From CANIGN01 sp041391385 (GTDB lineage: Bacteria > Bdellovibrionota > UBA2428), in assembly GCA_041391385.1 (NCBI GenBank), contig JAWKOD010000006.1, positions 1 through 64,000 of the forward strand: a DNA stretch of 64,000 bases. Direction: 5' to 3'. Shown here one piece after another: positions 41,680-51,264 of the stretch. Numbering within the stretch: the first letter of the stretch is position 1; every line of letters begins with the position of its first letter. Under the pieces are notes generated by a model. That model saw only the letters and a list, made by a program, of their open reading frames with translations, had not been told where the DNA came from and searched no databases. The position numbers were made by a program, and so were the translations under genes.

Positions 41680-42506
41680 TTATTTTTTAACTTTGTTACG
41701 AACAGCAACAAGATAATCGTAAATAAGAGCTGTAATTTCATTACGCTCAGCTTCGCTCAGTTGCATGTTAAGTGCTGGCATCGTTGTATTTTTCTTTAAT
41801 TCTTTGGGGTTTAAAACCCAGTTTGAAAAAAGCCGAAGGTCATTTTTCTTAAACAGCGGATGATTTAACAAGGGAGCGCTTTTAGCTCCACCTTCCTCAC
41901 CTGTAACAGAGTGGCAGGAGATACAATATGTTTTGTAGTATTCAAAACCGCTTTTTGAGCGGGAGTAGGGTTGAGCATGGGAAAGGCTTTTGAGTAGTAA
42001 GACGTGTATTGAATGCTTTCAAGTTTTACAATTTTCCAAGTCCAATCGTAATAGCCAGAGCGTTTGAGAACGGGAAAGTTAATGTTGTCCCAGACAAGAT
42101 AAAATGGGCCGTAATCTAGATTTTTAGCGTTTTGGCTGGGGTTATCAAATACAAATTTTTTCTTGGGGTCTTTGAATGCATAAGTGAGAGTGGGGTTATA
42201 TTTTATAATTTTTGAAACAGGAATGCTTATCTTGTATCCATCAAGCGAGGTCGATAGGATGGCATCGGCATTGCGCCAGCCCTCGAGTTTTTTGTCGAGG
42301 AGCTTTACAAGTGAGAGTCCCTTGAATTCACTGACCCAACCCTTATGGTAAGGGTCGTTTACTTTAGCAATTTCTTCGCCAATTTCCTTTTTGAGTTGTT
42401 TAAGTTTTATTGGCTTTGCATCACCAATCTGAAGAGTGGCTTCTTTGGCCATCGAAAAGCAAGTCGTTAAGAGCAAAAACAAGACAGCAAAAATTCGGAC
42501 TTTCAT
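41680..42506 (-). pseudogene. Molybdopterin-like domain fused to cytochrome c, split by a frameshift
   Basis: Two open pieces (41865-42506 and 41680-41871). The first has a signal peptide (FAVLFLLLTTCFSMA) and a fold like oxidoreductase molybdopterin-binding domains (GWVSEFKGLSLVKLLDK, GPFYLVWDN), then loses sense after PAQKAVL. The other frame across the junction reads YYKTYCISCHSVTGEEGG, with a CxxCH haem site, and continues into LLNHPLFKKNDLRLFSNWVL. Adding one base to the A4 run at 41944-41947 gives KAVFEYYKTYCISCH and one protein of about 275 residues. So this is most likely one exported mono-haem cytochrome gene with a frameshift, or a miscalled homopolymer. Confidence 0.75.
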
Positions 42507-42679
42507 AGCTTCTGCTTAACGATCATGCACCTTTTTTTCAACTTTAAACGAATAAGATCAGGAAATGCGCTCTTTACGATACGTTGATGGCTCTTAAAGC
42601 CTCTGCTCTTCTATAGCTGGCCTTAGTTTTGCGAGGTAGGGCTGCAGGCTTAACACGGCTTGAGAACGCTTTTTTAAGG

Positions 42680-44296
42680 CTAGCGTTTTTGTTTTGCAGC
42701 GAATTTTTTTGCAAACTCAATCATCGCCAATATAGGCAATCCCACGGGGGCGTCGCTCGGGCAGTGCGCACCTTTCCACTTGGTAAAGAGAGAGTAGGAG
42801 CAAATGTCGAGGTGAAGCCAAGGGTATTTGTTATCTACAAAGTGCTTTAAGAAAGCGGCGGCTACGTGGGAGTTTCCATCTCGGTGACCTACATGATTTC
42901 TTAAGTGCGCGGAACTAGATCGCAAGTCCTCAGAAAATTCATCAAAAAGAGGCATCTCCCAAGACTCTTCGCCCGCAGAGCGAGTAATTTTTTGAAAGCG
43001 CTGAATCCAATTGGCGTCGTTTCCATAAAGCATAAAGGCAACAGGTCCTAGTGTGACCATGGCTGCTCCCGTGAGAGTAGCAAGGTCAATCACGAGATCG
43101 GCTTTGAGGGCTTGTGCATATGCAAGGCAGTCTGCAAGTATAAGGCGTCCTTCTGCATCTGTGTTTTGAACTTCAACTGTGGTTCCACCCCAAGCTTCAT
43201 AGACTTCTCCAGGTAAGAGCGAATTGTGAGAAGGTCGATTTTCTGCAATCGGAATAAGTGCGGTAATTTTTATAGGAAGTTTTTCTTTTGCAACGGCTGA
43301 GAGGGTTCCTGCAACAATGGCAGCTCCTGTCATGTCCATTTTCATATCGTGCATGTTGAGAGGGGGTTTTAGTGAAATACCTCCTGTGTCGAAAGTAACC
43401 CCTTTGCCGATTAAGACGAGGTGAGGGTATTTGCTTTGAGAATTGTATTCCGCGATTACAAGTCGGGGTGGGTTGATGCTGCCTTTGCCAACAGCTTCGA
43501 TGCCGCCAAAGCCTTCTTGATGGATGCGTTTTTCATCTAAAACTTTTATTTTAAATCCACTTTTATCAGCGAGTTCTCGAATTTCTTTCACAAAGAGCTC
43601 CGGAGTTTGCATGTTGGGGGGGAGCGCTTTTTCGTCTCTTACCCAGTAAGTTGCTTCAGCCTTAGTTAGAGCTTGTTGCGCAACTTTAAGGAGACGTTCT
43701 TTTCGGAGGTATTTAGAGACAAATACGAAATCAAGTGGCTTGAAATTATCTTTGACGAGTTTTTTTGTGTTGTCTTTTGTATTGGGTGTTTTGTAGAGAC
43801 CCAAAAAAATTCCAGTAAGTATTCTTTCAAATGCCTCTTCGCGGCTTAGGTTTTGTTCTACGAGAGGACGACCTGCAAAATCTTTGACCAATTGTGTTTT
43901 TTTGAGATCTTTGTAAAAAGAATCAATCCAAAAAACAAAGTTTTTATTTTTGAGAGGTTTTATCTGTTGAGCAATTTTTCCTCCGAGATGTAGAAGGTTT
44001 TTTGCGTAGAAGTCCTTTGTGCTTCCTGTTCCCATAAATAAACAGGTATGTTCAATGGAACTCAGTGCAGATTGACCATGTGCACCTTCGAAGTTGAAAA
44101 GGAACTGAGATTTATCGTGAGCTGTGCGTAAAAAAGAATTTTCTAAAAAAAACTTCTTTTTTTCAGCTTCTTCTATGCTCAGTCCGGCGATGGTAACCGT
44201 CTGTGAGAGGAGCTCGGGACGAGTTGCGCTTTTAGGATCGCAGCTACTAAATTTTACGGAATCGGTGAGTGATCTTTGACGTCGATAATTAAGCAT
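42680..44296 (-). CDS. pepA: Leucyl aminopeptidase (M17 family)
   Basis: About 538 residues from ATG 44296 (an upstream in-frame start at 44338 would overlap the divergent gene). The M17 signature NTDAEGRLILADCLAYA is present, together with GKGVTFDTGGISLKP and the metal/catalytic KMDMTGAA block. The C-terminal part (EEMP-like EESWEMPLFDEF, HLDICSYS...) is also conserved. Dimetallic cytoplasmic exopeptidase forming hexamers. Its N-terminal domain is less conserved, as usual. Confidence 0.92.
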   Translation of the reverse strand: MLNYRRQRSLTDSVKFSSCDPKSATRPELLSQTVTIAGLSIEEAEKKKFFLENSFLRTAHDKSQFLFNFEGAHGQSALSSIEHTCLFMGTGSTKDFYAKNLLHLGGKIAQQIKPLKNKNFVFWIDSFYKDLKKTQLVKDFAGRPLVEQNLSREEAFERILTGIFLGLYKTPNTKDNTKKLVKDNFKPLDFVFVSKYLRKERLLKVAQQALTKAEATYWVRDEKALPPNMQTPELFVKEIRELADKSGFKIKVLDEKRIHQEGFGGIEAVGKGSINPPRLVIAEYNSQSKYPHLVLIGKGVTFDTGGISLKPPLNMHDMKMDMTGAAIVAGTLSAVAKEKLPIKITALIPIAENRPSHNSLLPGEVYEAWGGTTVEVQNTDAEGRLILADCLAYAQALKADLVIDLATLTGAAMVTLGPVAFMLYGNDANWIQRFQKITRSAGEESWEMPLFDEFSEDLRSSSAHLRNHVGHRDGNSHVAAAFLKHFVDNKYPWLHLDICSYSLFTKWKGAHCPSDAPVGLPILAMIEFAKKFAAKQKR

Positions 44297-44316
44297 TTTT
44301 TGAGAGAATAACTCAT

Positions 44317-44934
44317 ATGGCATCAGATGTGAACTCAAGGTTTTTGCAAAGAGGGTTTAGGCGATTGATGAGGCTCGTTCACGCGAGCTTAATGAACTTT
44401 GAGTGGCCTTCAATCTTGATACTGGCTATCATTCCGAGGGAAGCCTTTGCAGAGGCGTCCTTGCTAAGAGGTATATTGGCTTTGTGCGGTTTTTTTCTTT
44501 TTTTAGGAGGGCTGACGTTGCGCTTGTGGGGGCGGGGCTTTCAAAAGAAGGGTACCTTTGTCTTGGATGGACCCTATCGTTACGTTCAAAATCCAGATGA
44601 GCTCGCCTCAGTATTACTCTATGTCGGGGCTTTTTTTGTGCTGGGAGTGATGTGGTCTTGGGTTTTTGCTTTTACGCTTTTGCTTTTGGCTTACTTTGCA
44701 TGTGTGTCTGGGACTTATGAGGATAAGTTGCAACAAAAGGTAGGACATAGTTTTCCGCGTTATCGTCAAAGAGTGAAGCGATGGATTCCATGTTTTTATC
44801 CAGTCGTAAACCGATCCAAAGCAAGCTTTAGTTGGGCGAAGGCATTTAAAAGTGAATATTCAACTTGGTTATGGCTGTTAGGCATACTTATTGTAGCTGC
44901 GTTGAGAGCGTGGAGTATCTTACCTCTTTTTTAA
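44317..44934 (+). CDS. Isoprenylcysteine/phospholipid methyltransferase-like membrane protein
   Basis: 205 residues with four or five membrane helices. The SAM-binding C-terminal signature of ICMT/PEMT-like proteins is visible: GPYRYVQNPDELASVLLYVG and YEDKLQQKVGHSFPRYRQRVKRWIP. Bacterial members methylate lipids or small substrates at the membrane; the true substrate is unknown. The last 70 bp overlap the nominal start of the downstream hydrolase frame, so that gene probably starts later. Confidence 0.75.
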   Translation: MASDVNSRFLQRGFRRLMRLVHASLMNFEWPSILILAIIPREAFAEASLLRGILALCGFFLFLGGLTLRLWGRGFQKKGTFVLDGPYRYVQNPDELASVLLYVGAFFVLGVMWSWVFAFTLLLLAYFACVSGTYEDKLQQKVGHSFPRYRQRVKRWIPCFYPVVNRSKASFSWAKAFKSEYSTWLWLLGILIVAALRAWSILPLF

Positions 44935-44954
44935 ATAGATGCTATAAAAAGCTT

Positions 44955-45830
44955 GTGCCCACGCAGTTAAAGTCCAGCGTTACAACCTCAGATAAAATAC
45001 TCGTTCGTTGGTGGAAAAATGCATGGAATTTAAAAGCACCCACACGCGGTTTGATATTTCTATGTCATGGGATTGGTGAGCACTCTGGTCGCTATGACGA
45101 AACAGCGAGTTATTTTACCCAGTGGGGATTCGATGTTGTTTCCTTTGATTTGCCTGGACATGGTTTAACGGCAAGGAAAGGAAATTATAATCGCTTTGCA
45201 TCTTTTGATGAAATGCTCGCCGAGGCAAAGGGCGTTTTAAAGTATTGGCTCACTGAAGGGCCCGATGCTTCGCCCGAGCTAAGAGCAAAGCCTCTCTATT
45301 TAATGGGACATTCTATGGGAGCGCTTCTTTCTTTGTATTGGTTAGCGACTTTGGATCAGAATCCTGAGGAGCCTTTTTCTCCCAAGAAAGCGTTGGTCTG
45401 CGCGCCTCCACTAGCGTTGAGTATGAAAGTTCCCAAGTGGAAGGAGCTCCTTGCTGAAGTTCTTAGAACGACTGTTCCTGATATTAAGTTAGGAAATGAG
45501 ATATCGGCAGATTATTTGAGTCACGATAAAGTAGTGACTTATGATTATGTGAAAGACCCTTGGCGCGTTTCAAAAGCAAGCCCAAGATTATACCTTTCAA
45601 TGAAAAGTGCGATGTCAGTTGTGCGCGATTCCCCGTTGAAAATTCAAATACCTTTAATGATAGTCAATGGATCCGAAGATCCGATTATCGATCACCAAGA
45701 GCTGAAGTCATATTATGGAAAATTAAATACACATAAGAAGTGGATTGAGTATAAGGGATTGTATCATGAGCTCTTTAATGAAATAGGGCGCGAGAAAGTT
45801 TATGAGGAAGTGATTAAATGGTTTCTGTAG
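44955..45830 (+). CDS. Alpha/beta hydrolase, monoacylglycerol-lipase-like
   Basis: About 292 residues from GTG 44955 (the open frame reaches 44865 but would overlap the methyltransferase). Motifs: FLCHGIGEHSGRY (oxyanion loop), FDLPGHGLT, and the nucleophile elbow GHSMGALLSLYW. Asp is in VNGSEDPIID and His in KGLYHELFNE. This is the MGL/lysophospholipase PldB-like group acting on monoacyl lipids. Its stop lies inside pyrE (13-bp overlap), so the two are cotranscribed. Confidence 0.85.
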   Translation: MPTQLKSSVTTSDKILVRWWKNAWNLKAPTRGLIFLCHGIGEHSGRYDETASYFTQWGFDVVSFDLPGHGLTARKGNYNRFASFDEMLAEAKGVLKYWLTEGPDASPELRAKPLYLMGHSMGALLSLYWLATLDQNPEEPFSPKKALVCAPPLALSMKVPKWKELLAEVLRTTVPDIKLGNEISADYLSHDKVVTYDYVKDPWRVSKASPRLYLSMKSAMSVVRDSPLKIQIPLMIVNGSEDPIIDHQELKSYYGKLNTHKKWIEYKGLYHELFNEIGREKVYEEVIKWFL

Positions 45831-46387
45831 ATTCGATAACCCTATTGAAGGAAATTCAGCAAAGATGTGTAAAAAAGGGGGCTGAGTTTAAATTAGCTTC
45901 AGGTGCGACTTCTTCTATTTATGTAGACTCTAAGGGGATTACCTTGCATGCGGCATCGCTTAAACTCTTGAGTGATTATTTTTGGCAAGTTTGGAAAGAC
46001 TCGGGCAGAGAGCTTCCACAAAACTTGGCAGGTGTAAGCGTAGGGGGGGATCCTCTGGCGAGCGCTCTTGCTTTAAAAGCTCTCGATTTTGATATTGATG
46101 CAAATATTCTTTTAGTTCGCAAAGAGCGTAAAGATCATGGAGGAAGCGAAGGCAGAGCCGTTGAGGGTAAAATTGCGTCTCAGGTTAAGGGCAAAGTTTT
46201 CCTAGTCGAAGATGTTATGAGTACTGGAGCTTCGTCTGCAAAGGCCTTGGCCTTTATGAGAGCAGAAGGCTATGTCGTGGATGAAATGTGGGCTATTGTT
46301 GATCGCGAGATGGGTGCAATTGAACGTATAGAAAAAGAATTTTCTATTCCCGTAAGAAGCCTCTTTAAGTTAAGCGATCTAGCGTAA
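45818..46387 (+). CDS. pyrE: Orotate phosphoribosyltransferase
   Basis: 189 residues. The PRPP-binding motif is VFLVEDVMSTGASS (Glu131/Asp132), with IYVDSKGITL near the N-terminus and RKERKDHGG as the catalytic loop. It catalyses orotate plus PRPP to OMP in pyrimidine synthesis. Slightly short (E. coli 213) but similar to the PyrE forms of many bacteria. Overlaps the hydrolase gene by 13 bp. Confidence 0.9.
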   Translation: MVSVDSITLLKEIQQRCVKKGAEFKLASGATSSIYVDSKGITLHAASLKLLSDYFWQVWKDSGRELPQNLAGVSVGGDPLASALALKALDFDIDANILLVRKERKDHGGSEGRAVEGKIASQVKGKVFLVEDVMSTGASSAKALAFMRAEGYVVDEMWAIVDREMGAIERIEKEFSIPVRSLFKLSDLA

Positions 46388-46446
46388 AGTGCTCTAAATT
46401 GTTGCAAGGCGACATGTCTTTTGAGCAAAGACAAAAAACGCTTCAA

Positions 46447-46965
46447 ATGCATTATGCTAAATATGTGAGACTTATCACTTCATTGCTTGTTGGGAGTTTT
46501 TTGATTTCGTGTTCGAGTTTAAAGTCTATCGACGCCGGAGGTTCCAGGCGTGGAGAATATGAGAACTATTTATCCGAACATTTGAAGGTTGACCGCTTGT
46601 ACATGAAGCTTCGAGAGATGGCCATTGGCCGAGCTTTAATGATTACACCTGAGTCGGCAGCTTTGCAGGCCAAGGTGGTGCCTGGCTTCGAGCTTTTACC
46701 CGTAGAGGGTAAGACTCTTTTTGTTGTGTCATTGGAGATGCAGGACTGGTCTCGCTTTTCAATTAGTGATTTTAATTTTTTGCTTGGTGAGCAAAAGGCT
46801 ACTTCTGTAAAGGAAATCATGGATGAGCAGTTGTTGAATACTCTCTATCCTTTTGCGGTTCCTCATGATCGAGCTTTTGTGGTTGAGTTTGACTCTCCTG
46901 TTGCATCAACCTTAAAAATTCAAACCTCTCAAGGGCAGTTTGAATTTAACTATGGGGAGGGTTAG
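46447..46965 (+). CDS. Lipoprotein of unknown function
   Basis: About 172 residues from ATG 46447, chosen because it gives a compact lipoprotein signal (LITSLLVGSFLISC, lipobox Cys then SSLKS). A start at TTG 46399 is also open. The body is mixed alpha/beta, no known domain. It precedes the pseudo-kinase gene by 2 bp and is probably in the same operon with the diguanylate cyclase, so it could be a sensing partner. Confidence 0.65.
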   Translation: MHYAKYVRLITSLLVGSFLISCSSLKSIDAGGSRRGEYENYLSEHLKVDRLYMKLREMAIGRALMITPESAALQAKVVPGFELLPVEGKTLFVVSLEMQDWSRFSISDFNFLLGEQKATSVKEIMDEQLLNTLYPFAVPHDRAFVVEFDSPVASTLKIQTSQGQFEFNYGEG

Positions 46966-46967
46966 AC

Positions 46968-48947
46968 GTGGGTGAGCATTCTCCATTGAAAAGAAAATTA
47001 CTCGTATATTCACTGAACGCGTTTCTCGTAGTGTTGACTTTGTTTTTAGCTTATCGGGTTTTGTCTCCGAGTTACGAGCGTAAGGAAACTGTTTCCTTAA
47101 GTCGCTTAGGTCTTTTTCATACTCATTTAGCGGCTGAACGTTTAGGCGCAAAATTAGGAAATCTGCGAGAAGAGTTAAAAGAGAACGGTCTTAGATTAGT
47201 GGATCCATCTCGCGGGCCAGTGACTTTGGACTCAAGTCGTTGGTTGTGGCTTCGAATTCAGGACAGAGACTGGCGAGCCCCTAAATATTTAGAGGCTCTT
47301 CCTAAGGCAAGAATAGACATCGACACTTGGGGAGTGGCTTATGCTAAAGATGCATTTGTTATTTCTGAGCGAATTCCCATACTCAAAGAAGGCGTGCAAG
47401 ACTTTGTTCTACTAGAGGGCGGACTTAAGCCTAGTATCTTTCAGGACTTGCAAACGGATCCAAGTTTTGGAGTTTGGGTTTTTGACATGAAAGCCTATGA
47501 AAAAGGCGGCTTAGGTGCTGCTAAATTATATGAACGCAGCAGTTCCAGTGGCGCCTTATCAAAGGATGAAATTAAATTGCTGACAAGTGATATGCTGATG
47601 CAGCTTTTCCGTACGCAAAGTCCGGTGAGTTTAGATTCAAAAATGCCTTGGATGCTAACTTTCAAAAATGCCAGTGGTCCTTCTCGTTTGGGCGTATTGG
47701 GATATTGGTTACCAGAGGCGGCGCCAGCGAACTTAATGCCCATTTGGCTTTCTCTGGCGGGAGCTTTGTTGCTTCTCTCTGTTTTGTTTTCTTTCTTGAT
47801 CTTGAAGAGTCAGCCTGAGGAGGAATTTGAAGAGGAAGTTGTATTACCTGCTGGGAATCAGCCGAGTACTAGCCTTCTTAAGTCCGCTGGGGCTCCAGAT
47901 CCTCAGCCTTCAGCTGAAGCTGTGAAATTAAGCTCAAAGTTGAAGTCGAAAAACTTCGAGGGCCTTTTCGAGTGGATTTATCATTTTTCGAGAGAGTTTA
48001 AAAATCCCCTTCAGGATCTGCGTGACCGACTTAAGGTGGCGTATGGAATTCTCTCTACAAGTTCAGTAGCAGAGGCTCAAGAAGTAAGTGGTCAGATTAA
48101 ACTTTGTTGTAATGATTTAGATAAAAGTTTTAATCTTTTGGATCGTCTTGAGTCTTATTTTGGAAAAGACCCTGTGAATGCCGAAGCGTTTGACGTCGAA
48201 GTTTTCTTTAAAGAACTACTTCTCGAAGAGCGAGAGCTCCAAGCCGTCGAAGCTTTTTTCGAGCCAGATGTGTGGAGTATTTATGCTTCAAAGCGAGATT
48301 TTACTTGTTTACTTCGTTCTTATTTGAGCTTTTTAACTTTAAAAGTTCCCCCAGATTCTAAAGTTCATTTTACTGCGCGCTTTGTAGCTGAAGATGCAGA
48401 GGATGTAGGCAGTATGGACATTTGTTCTTCGCCACAATTTAAGGCCCCTTTTGTGCGACTTTCTTTTTACATGAAGACAAATAATCCGATTGGCAGAATG
48501 CAGATGGCCGAACTCTTTGATTTGGAAAAAGTTAAAGAGCGCTCAGAAATTGAGTTAGCGCTTACGCAGAAAACAGTTCTTTCTATGGGTGGGCGTCTAC
48601 GAGTGAAATCTAGCTTTGAAGATGGCAACGTTATATTGTTGGACATTCCTGCTCATGAAGAGCGTAAGGCCGAAGACAAAGTAAACTCTAAACATATTCA
48701 AGCTCCGGAGGAGGATATATCCTTCGCAACTAGCAATGCTCCAGGTACTATTGCCGATAAGACGGAAATAAGTTCTGCAAGCCTTCATGTGGAAGCTGCT
48801 CCGGCTGAAGATTCTGAAGAGGCTGAGAAGAAGCCTACGCCTGGTCTTGCTCAAATCGAAAAAGCAAATTCCTTTGCTGAAGGAATTGTAGACGAGCGAT
48901 CGAGAGTGCGTTCTCGATTTAGAATTCGAAAGCCAGGTGAAAAATAA
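46968..48947 (+). CDS. Membrane sensor resembling a histidine kinase but lacking the catalytic His
   Basis: 659 residues, GTG start. Transmembrane segments near residues 9-27 and 262-282 flank a periplasmic domain of about 230 residues. The cytoplasmic part has an H-box-like HFSREFKNPLQDLRDRL in which the usual SHE-x-x-x-PL reads SRE-x-x-x-PL (His replaced by Arg). An ATPase-like end (TVLSMGGRLRVKSSFEDGNV) lacks a visible N-box Asn. The tail is Glu/Pro-rich. Hence a pseudo-kinase sensor. It shares its last base with the start of the REC-GGDEF gene and likely signals to it by contact rather than phosphotransfer. Confidence 0.7.
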   Translation: MGEHSPLKRKLLVYSLNAFLVVLTLFLAYRVLSPSYERKETVSLSRLGLFHTHLAAERLGAKLGNLREELKENGLRLVDPSRGPVTLDSSRWLWLRIQDRDWRAPKYLEALPKARIDIDTWGVAYAKDAFVISERIPILKEGVQDFVLLEGGLKPSIFQDLQTDPSFGVWVFDMKAYEKGGLGAAKLYERSSSSGALSKDEIKLLTSDMLMQLFRTQSPVSLDSKMPWMLTFKNASGPSRLGVLGYWLPEAAPANLMPIWLSLAGALLLLSVLFSFLILKSQPEEEFEEEVVLPAGNQPSTSLLKSAGAPDPQPSAEAVKLSSKLKSKNFEGLFEWIYHFSREFKNPLQDLRDRLKVAYGILSTSSVAEAQEVSGQIKLCCNDLDKSFNLLDRLESYFGKDPVNAEAFDVEVFFKELLLEERELQAVEAFFEPDVWSIYASKRDFTCLLRSYLSFLTLKVPPDSKVHFTARFVAEDAEDVGSMDICSSPQFKAPFVRLSFYMKTNNPIGRMQMAELFDLEKVKERSEIELALTQKTVLSMGGRLRVKSSFEDGNVILLDIPAHEERKAEDKVNSKHIQAPEEDISFATSNAPGTIADKTEISSASLHVEAAPAEDSEEAEKKPTPGLAQIEKANSFAEGIVDERSRVRSRFRIRKPGEK

Positions 48948-50449
48948 TGATACAAGACATCCACCCAGCTGATTATTTAGTTTTTATTGTTGAGAGTGAT
49001 AAGAATCAGTCAAGTATCTTAAATGATCTTTTTCAGAAGTGGGGATTTCAGGTAAAAGTTTTTAGTAGTTCTGATCTTGTTATAGAGACTATGAAAAAAG
49101 GCGAACTGCCGCATATCTTATTTGCTGATTTGCAGATGCAAGGTCTGTCTGGTTTGGGCATTGCTAAAAGAGCTAAGGAGCTTTCCTCCGAGATAGAAAT
49201 AGTTTTTACGACTTCAAATCCGACTGTGGAGATGATTTTAGAAGCGGTAGGCATGGGTGTTTACGACTACCTCATGAAACCTTTCGATAAAATTGATGAT
49301 ATTCGAAACATGATTTTTCATGTGTGTGAGCGTATTTATTTAAGGCTATATAACGAATATCTCGTGAGTGAGTTAAAGCTTAAAAATGAGGAAATTCGTG
49401 GGCTCTCTCAGATGTCAACGGAGTTGGCGGAGCTGGTAGATGCAGCAAAAATCATTGATGTTGGTTGTAAATATCTGTCTAAAGCTTTTGGTGGCGCTCA
49501 GATTTGTTTCTTGCAATATATTCCTCAGGATACAACTTTGATGATGTCATCGAGGTTGCCTATGGAGTTGTTTGGCGGCGTTCAGACAAAGTATCCTATT
49601 CCTAGGGATGATGGTTCTTCCATTGCACTTGTAGCAGATTACCTAAAGGGAATTGAGAAAGATTTGAAGCTTTTTGAATTGCTGGATAGCTCAGAAGTTT
49701 TAAGTCCGATGCCATTACGTAAAGTTGGAGTGTGGAAAGCTTTTCCCTTTGTGACACGCTCAATACCGCGTGGTGTTTTCGTGATTAAAGTTGTTGATTG
49801 GGATGATGAAATTCAGCGTCCTTTAGCCATCCGTTATCTACAAGCGATTGAGAAGTATTTCGAAAACGCCCTATTACATAAAAAAGTTTTCGAAATGTCC
49901 GTTAAGGATGGCCTTACGGGATTATACAACGTGAGAGCCTTTAGGGAGCGTATGGACGCGGAGTTAAAGGCAGCTGAGCGTATTCATCACCCCGTGAGTT
50001 TAATTTTTTTCGATGTCGACCATTTTAAAAAATACAACGATACACACGGGCACCCAGCAGGCGATGTTATTTTAAAAACCATGGCAAAATTACTTCATCA
50101 GAACTTTAGAGTTACAGACTTCATCGTTCGTTATGGCGGTGAGGAGTTTTGTGTTCTATTGCCCCATACGGAGTTAGCGAGTGCCCTGAAGAAGGCTGAG
50201 GCTTTCAGAAAAGTAGTTGAAACCTATCCTTTTCCTAAGGGAGAAACTCAACCTTTAGGAAAGTTGAGCGTAAGTATTGGGGTTTCTGAATATCCAACTC
50301 ATGCCGCTAATGCAGAAACATTGGTCCGACTAGCGGATGAGGCGCTTTATCGTGCTAAAAAAGAATCGCGTAATGCTGTTCATTGCGCGCAAAAAGGTGA
50401 GTCACATGTGGCTCCCTTTGAATCTGAGCACGTAACAAAAGGAAGGTAA
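48947..50449 (+). CDS. Response regulator with GAF-like and GGDEF domains (diguanylate cyclase)
   Basis: 500 residues. REC domain (1-130): acidic pocket IVESDKNQ, phospho-acceptor Asp in LFADLQMQG, Thr in FTTSNP and Lys in YLMKPF, all present. The middle (about 150-310) looks GAF-like. The GGDEF domain (about 325-485) has GGEEF at 397-401 and an RVTD inhibitory I-site at 388-391, so it should make cyclic di-GMP and be product-inhibited. Cytoplasmic. It is coupled to the pseudo-kinase gene (1-bp overlap) and precedes lgt by 2 bp. Confidence 0.88.
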   Translation: MIQDIHPADYLVFIVESDKNQSSILNDLFQKWGFQVKVFSSSDLVIETMKKGELPHILFADLQMQGLSGLGIAKRAKELSSEIEIVFTTSNPTVEMILEAVGMGVYDYLMKPFDKIDDIRNMIFHVCERIYLRLYNEYLVSELKLKNEEIRGLSQMSTELAELVDAAKIIDVGCKYLSKAFGGAQICFLQYIPQDTTLMMSSRLPMELFGGVQTKYPIPRDDGSSIALVADYLKGIEKDLKLFELLDSSEVLSPMPLRKVGVWKAFPFVTRSIPRGVFVIKVVDWDDEIQRPLAIRYLQAIEKYFENALLHKKVFEMSVKDGLTGLYNVRAFRERMDAELKAAERIHHPVSLIFFDVDHFKKYNDTHGHPAGDVILKTMAKLLHQNFRVTDFIVRYGGEEFCVLLPHTELASALKKAEAFRKVVETYPFPKGETQPLGKLSVSIGVSEYPTHAANAETLVRLADEALYRAKKESRNAVHCAQKGESHVAPFESEHVTKGR

Positions 50450-50451
50450 CT

Positions 50452-51264
50452 GTGATAATACTCCCGAAGATTTCTCCTGAACTTATAAGTATTGGTCCTC
50501 TTGCTATACGTTGGTACAGTTTGATGTATCTGCTTGGCTATGTTGTAGGCTTTAAGATTGCACAAAAGCGAATAGAGCGCGGGCTATTAAAGATATCCAG
50601 GGAAGCTCTCGATTCTTGGGTTACTGATAGGGTTGTTGGAATGCTGATCGGAGCACGTGTCTTTTATGTTGTTTTTTACAACTGGTCCTATTACACGGAC
50701 AATCCTTCTGAGCTTTTGATGTTTTGGTTAGGTGGACTTTCTTTTCATGGAGCAGCTGTAGGTATGATTATTTCGAGCTGGTTGTTTGCAAGGAAGAATA
50801 AAATAAGTTTTTTTTCAGCAACAGACAGCTTAGCGATTGCGGCAGGTCCCGGTCTTTTCTTTGGGCGCATTGGAAATTTTATTAATGGTGAACTTTTTGG
50901 TCGTGAGGCACACGTACCGTGGGCAATGGTGTTTCCATCGGATCCACAACATATTCCGCGTCACCCTTCTCAGATATACCAAGGCTTAACAGAGGGCTTG
51001 CTCTTGTGGTTCATTCTTAATTACATTCAAAATAAATCTATTCGAGATGGAAAGTTTCGACATGGGCTCGTGGGCGGAAGTTTTTTATTGGGTTACGGAA
51101 TCATAAGATTTTTGATTGAGTTTACTCGCGAGCCAGATGCGCAAGTTGGCTATTTGTTTTCTTGGATCACAATGGGACAACTTTTGTGCGCAGCTATGAT
51201 GATTGCTGGAATTGTCGTACTTTATATTGCTAGAAGTACTCCTATAGTGAAAAATATTAAGTAG
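50452..51264 (+). CDS. lgt: Prolipoprotein diacylglyceryl transferase
   Basis: 270 residues, GTG start, with seven hydrophobic segments. The Lgt signature GRIGNFINGELFGR lies in the middle, with FHGAAVGMI (active-site His region) and HPSQIYQ. It transfers diacylglycerol from phosphatidylglycerol to lipobox Cys in the inner membrane, needed for the many lipoproteins here. Confidence 0.94.
   Translation: MIILPKISPELISIGPLAIRWYSLMYLLGYVVGFKIAQKRIERGLLKISREALDSWVTDRVVGMLIGARVFYVVFYNWSYYTDNPSELLMFWLGGLSFHGAAVGMIISSWLFARKNKISFFSATDSLAIAAGPGLFFGRIGNFINGELFGREAHVPWAMVFPSDPQHIPRHPSQIYQGLTEGLLLWFILNYIQNKSIRDGKFRHGLVGGSFLLGYGIIRFLIEFTREPDAQVGYLFSWITMGQLLCAAMMIAGIVVLYIARSTPIVKNIK

Noticed and set aside
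42629..42850. 73-codon plus-strand frame at the end of pepA
   Set aside because: Overlaps the conserved C-terminus of pepA on the other strand.
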